From: Desulfomonile tiedjei | Lineage (GTDB): Bacteria; Desulfobacterota; Desulfomonilia; Desulfomonilales; Desulfomonilaceae | NCBI GenBank assembly: GCA_020718965.1 | Contig: DYRE01000002.1 | Coordinates: 18,001-24,999, forward strand | Length of the DNA stretch: 6,999 nucleotides | Direction: 5' to 3' | In this document: positions 5,587 through 6,999 of the stretch, piece by piece | How the letters are laid out: each line of letters starts with the position of its first letter | Position numbering within the stretch: position 1 is the stretch's first letter | Position numbers and translations under genes: made by a program | The notes under the pieces: generated by a model | The model's database searches: none | What the model saw: only the letters and a program-made list of their open reading frames with translations | What the model was told of the DNA's origin: nothing

Positions 5587-6819
5587 ATGCGTCAATTTCT
5601 AGTAGGGGCCGCGCAGAGGATAATAAAAGGACCGCCACTATATTATGTGTGGGTTGTGTTTCTGCTTGTAATGATTGCTGTTGGGATAGGAGCTTACGTT
5701 AGGCAGCTTGAGGTTGGGCTAATCGCAACCGGCATGACGAGTTACGTTTCCTGGGGATTCTACATAGGCAATTTCACCTTCCTGGTAGGAGTCGCCGCTG
5801 CCGCTGTTCTACTGATAATTCCGGCCTATGTATATGATTTTGGACCCATAAAAGAGATAGTAATAATTGGAGAAGCTTTGGCGGTAAGCGCTCTGTTGAT
5901 GTGCCTGATGTTTGTCACCGCTGATTTGGGTCGTCCGGACAGGGCTTGGCATCTGATTCCAGGGCTTGGAATTCTCAACCTTCCGAGTTCGTTACTGGGG
6001 TGGGATATTGTTGTCTTAAATGGCTATCTTTTTCTGAATATTTTTATTCCTGGCTACATCATATACAGGGCCTATAACAACAAACAGCCAAATATGTCAT
6101 TCATCCTTCCCTTCATTTTGCTTTCCATTCCCTGGGCGGTTAGCATTCATACAACTACAGCGTTTATATACAATGGCCTTGCGGCAAGGCCATTCTGGAA
6201 CGCATCTATCCTTGCTCCCAGGTTTCTGGCGTCCGCCTTCTGCTCAGGCCCCGCTCTTATAATATTACTATTTCAGTTGGTTCGTCGTTACACAGGATTT
6301 CATGTTAAGGACGAGGCCCTCTTCAAAATTGCCGAGATGATTGCAGTTGCAATGGCTATTAATCTTTTTCTGCTTGGCGCTGAATTTTTCAAGGAACTTT
6401 ATTCCGACACCCACCATCTGTCTCCGATGGAATACCTTTACGTAGGGTTACAGGGAAAAGGAAGACTGATCCCGTGGATTTGGACGGCATTTGCCTTCAA
6501 TGTTACGGCGTTTATAATCTTCCTGATTCCGTACACGCGAAAACGTTACATAACTCTGAACATAGGCTGTGTTCTCATTATCACGGGCATCTGGATCGAA
6601 AAAGGTATGGGACTGATAATCCCCGGCTTCATCCCCGCTCCACTTGGCGAAGTATGGGAATATGCGCCAACCTCAATAGAAATATTAGTAGCAATGGGTA
6701 TATGGTCGATCGGGGCTCTAGTCTTAACGCTTCTTCTCAAAATTATAATTCCAATCGAGTTGGGAGAGTTCACACGGTATTCCAACGTCACGCGTGGAGT
6801 TCCCTCACCCGGGTTGTGA
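5587..6819 (+). CDS. NrfD/PsrC/DsrP-like integral membrane quinol-interacting subunit
   Basis: 410-residue polytopic protein with about ten predicted membrane helices, near residues 19-38, 54-82, 91-112, 136-160, 171-195, 208-232, 249-268, 296-315, 322-347 and 365-390. TADLGRPDRAWHL (111-123) matches the conserved NrfD-family DLGRP loop. VSIHTTTAF (185-193) and LAPRFLASAF (209-218) recall the DsrP/HmcC branch. Such subunits exchange electrons with menaquinol or menaquinone and pass them to the cognate periplasmic iron-sulfur protein; they bind no heme and may couple to proton movement. A GAGAGGG ribosome site (about 5576-5582) lies 4-5 bases before the ATG, and the spacing of 17 bases from the iron-sulfur gene implies co-expression. 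Length and helix count are usual for the ten-helix branch. The branch assignment is from motif memory and less certain than the family. Confidence 0.92.
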   Translation: MRQFLVGAAQRIIKGPPLYYVWVVFLLVMIAVGIGAYVRQLEVGLIATGMTSYVSWGFYIGNFTFLVGVAAAAVLLIIPAYVYDFGPIKEIVIIGEALAVSALLMCLMFVTADLGRPDRAWHLIPGLGILNLPSSLLGWDIVVLNGYLFLNIFIPGYIIYRAYNNKQPNMSFILPFILLSIPWAVSIHTTTAFIYNGLAARPFWNASILAPRFLASAFCSGPALIILLFQLVRRYTGFHVKDEALFKIAEMIAVAMAINLFLLGAEFFKELYSDTHHLSPMEYLYVGLQGKGRLIPWIWTAFAFNVTAFIIFLIPYTRKRYITLNIGCVLIITGIWIEKGMGLIIPGFIPAPLGEVWEYAPTSIEILVAMGIWSIGALVLTLLLKIIIPIELGEFTRYSNVTRGVPSPGL

Positions 6820-6833
6820 ACGTATACAGCGAT

Positions 6834-6838
6834 GGAAA
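6834..6838 (+). promoter_or_regulatory. Ribosome binding site favouring the 6844 start
   Basis: GGAAA lies 5 bases before the ATG at 6844. The in-frame ATG at 6832 has no purine-rich site before it, so 6844 is the more likely start. Confidence 0.5.
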
Positions 6839-6843
6839 TCCAA

Positions 6844-6999
6844 ATGAAAAGTAAGCTAAATGTTCTTCACATAATCTTTATTTGTGTAGGTGTGGCGCTA
6901 CTGTCACTTATCACACTGGGTCCAGCAATAGTGTCCGGAGATAAGATCGTTGCGCTTTCGTCGGAAGCGTCGCCTTCTACAGAATCTATCAAGAAACTC
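6844..6999 (+). CDS. Fifth operon gene, N-terminal fragment with signal or anchor helix (cut by window edge)
   Basis: Only 52 codons are visible, open to the window end. The protein begins MKSKLNVLHI, with a positively charged start, a hydrophobic core (about residues 8-27) and then a polar Ser/Thr/Glu-rich stretch after a possible cut near IVSG/DK. This is a Sec signal peptide or a single membrane anchor, so the product acts at or outside the membrane. It starts 24 bases after the NrfD-like gene in the same direction and so belongs to the operon. By context it could be another cytochrome or an accessory subunit, but no heme motif or domain is visible in the fragment and I assign no function. 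An alternative start at 6832 adds four residues. Confidence 0.72.
   Translation, partial: MKSKLNVLHIIFICVGVALLSLITLGPAIVSGDKIVALSSEASPSTESIKKL

Noticed and set aside
4607..6819. Classical DmsABC or PsrABC operon
   Set aside because: The iron-sulfur and membrane subunits fit, but no molybdopterin catalytic subunit is encoded in the window; multiheme cytochromes occupy that place.

Overview
The window reads as a respiratory gene cluster from an anaerobic, cytochrome-rich bacterium. The multiheme c-type cytochromes, a Tat-exported four-cluster iron-sulfur protein and a NrfD/DsrP-like membrane protein point to Desulfobacterota (the former Deltaproteobacteria) or a relative. That placement is an inference from gene types only; no marker gene is present.

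Layout. Positions 1-2274, minus strand, hold a two-component system: a membrane histidine kinase whose periplasmic Tll0287-like (DUF3365) domain carries a c-type heme motif, then an OmpR/PhoB-family response regulator that overlaps it by 26 bases and runs off the left edge. Positions 2275-2596 are a 322-base divergent control region. It contains four TTTAC repeats (GTAAA on the other strand) at 10-11 base phasing, directly upstream of a -10-like hexamer that lacks a recognisable -35. Positions 2597-6999, plus strand, hold a tight operon: an octaheme cytochrome of the hydroxylamine oxidoreductase (HAO) family, a tetraheme cytochrome c, a Tat-signal protein with four [4Fe-4S] clusters, a ten-helix NrfD/DsrP-like quinol-interacting protein, and the start of a further exported or membrane-anchored protein cut by the right edge.

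Working model (inference). Menaquinol is oxidised at the NrfD-like subunit. Electrons pass through the periplasmic iron-sulfur protein to the tetraheme cytochrome and on to the octaheme HAO-family enzyme, which would reduce a nitrogen oxide (nitrite, NO or hydroxylamine); the reverse direction cannot be excluded. No molybdopterin enzyme and no NapC/NrfH-type quinol dehydrogenase is visible, so the HAO-family protein is the only candidate terminal catalyst in view. The heme-bearing kinase and its regulator are the obvious candidates to control the operon through the phased repeats.

The most interesting point is this pairing of an HAO-family octaheme enzyme with a DsrOP/NrfCD-type quinone module and a dedicated tetraheme protein, under a c-heme sensor kinase. 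All five complete plus-strand or kinase reading frames look intact; no RNA gene, mobile element or CRISPR array was seen.
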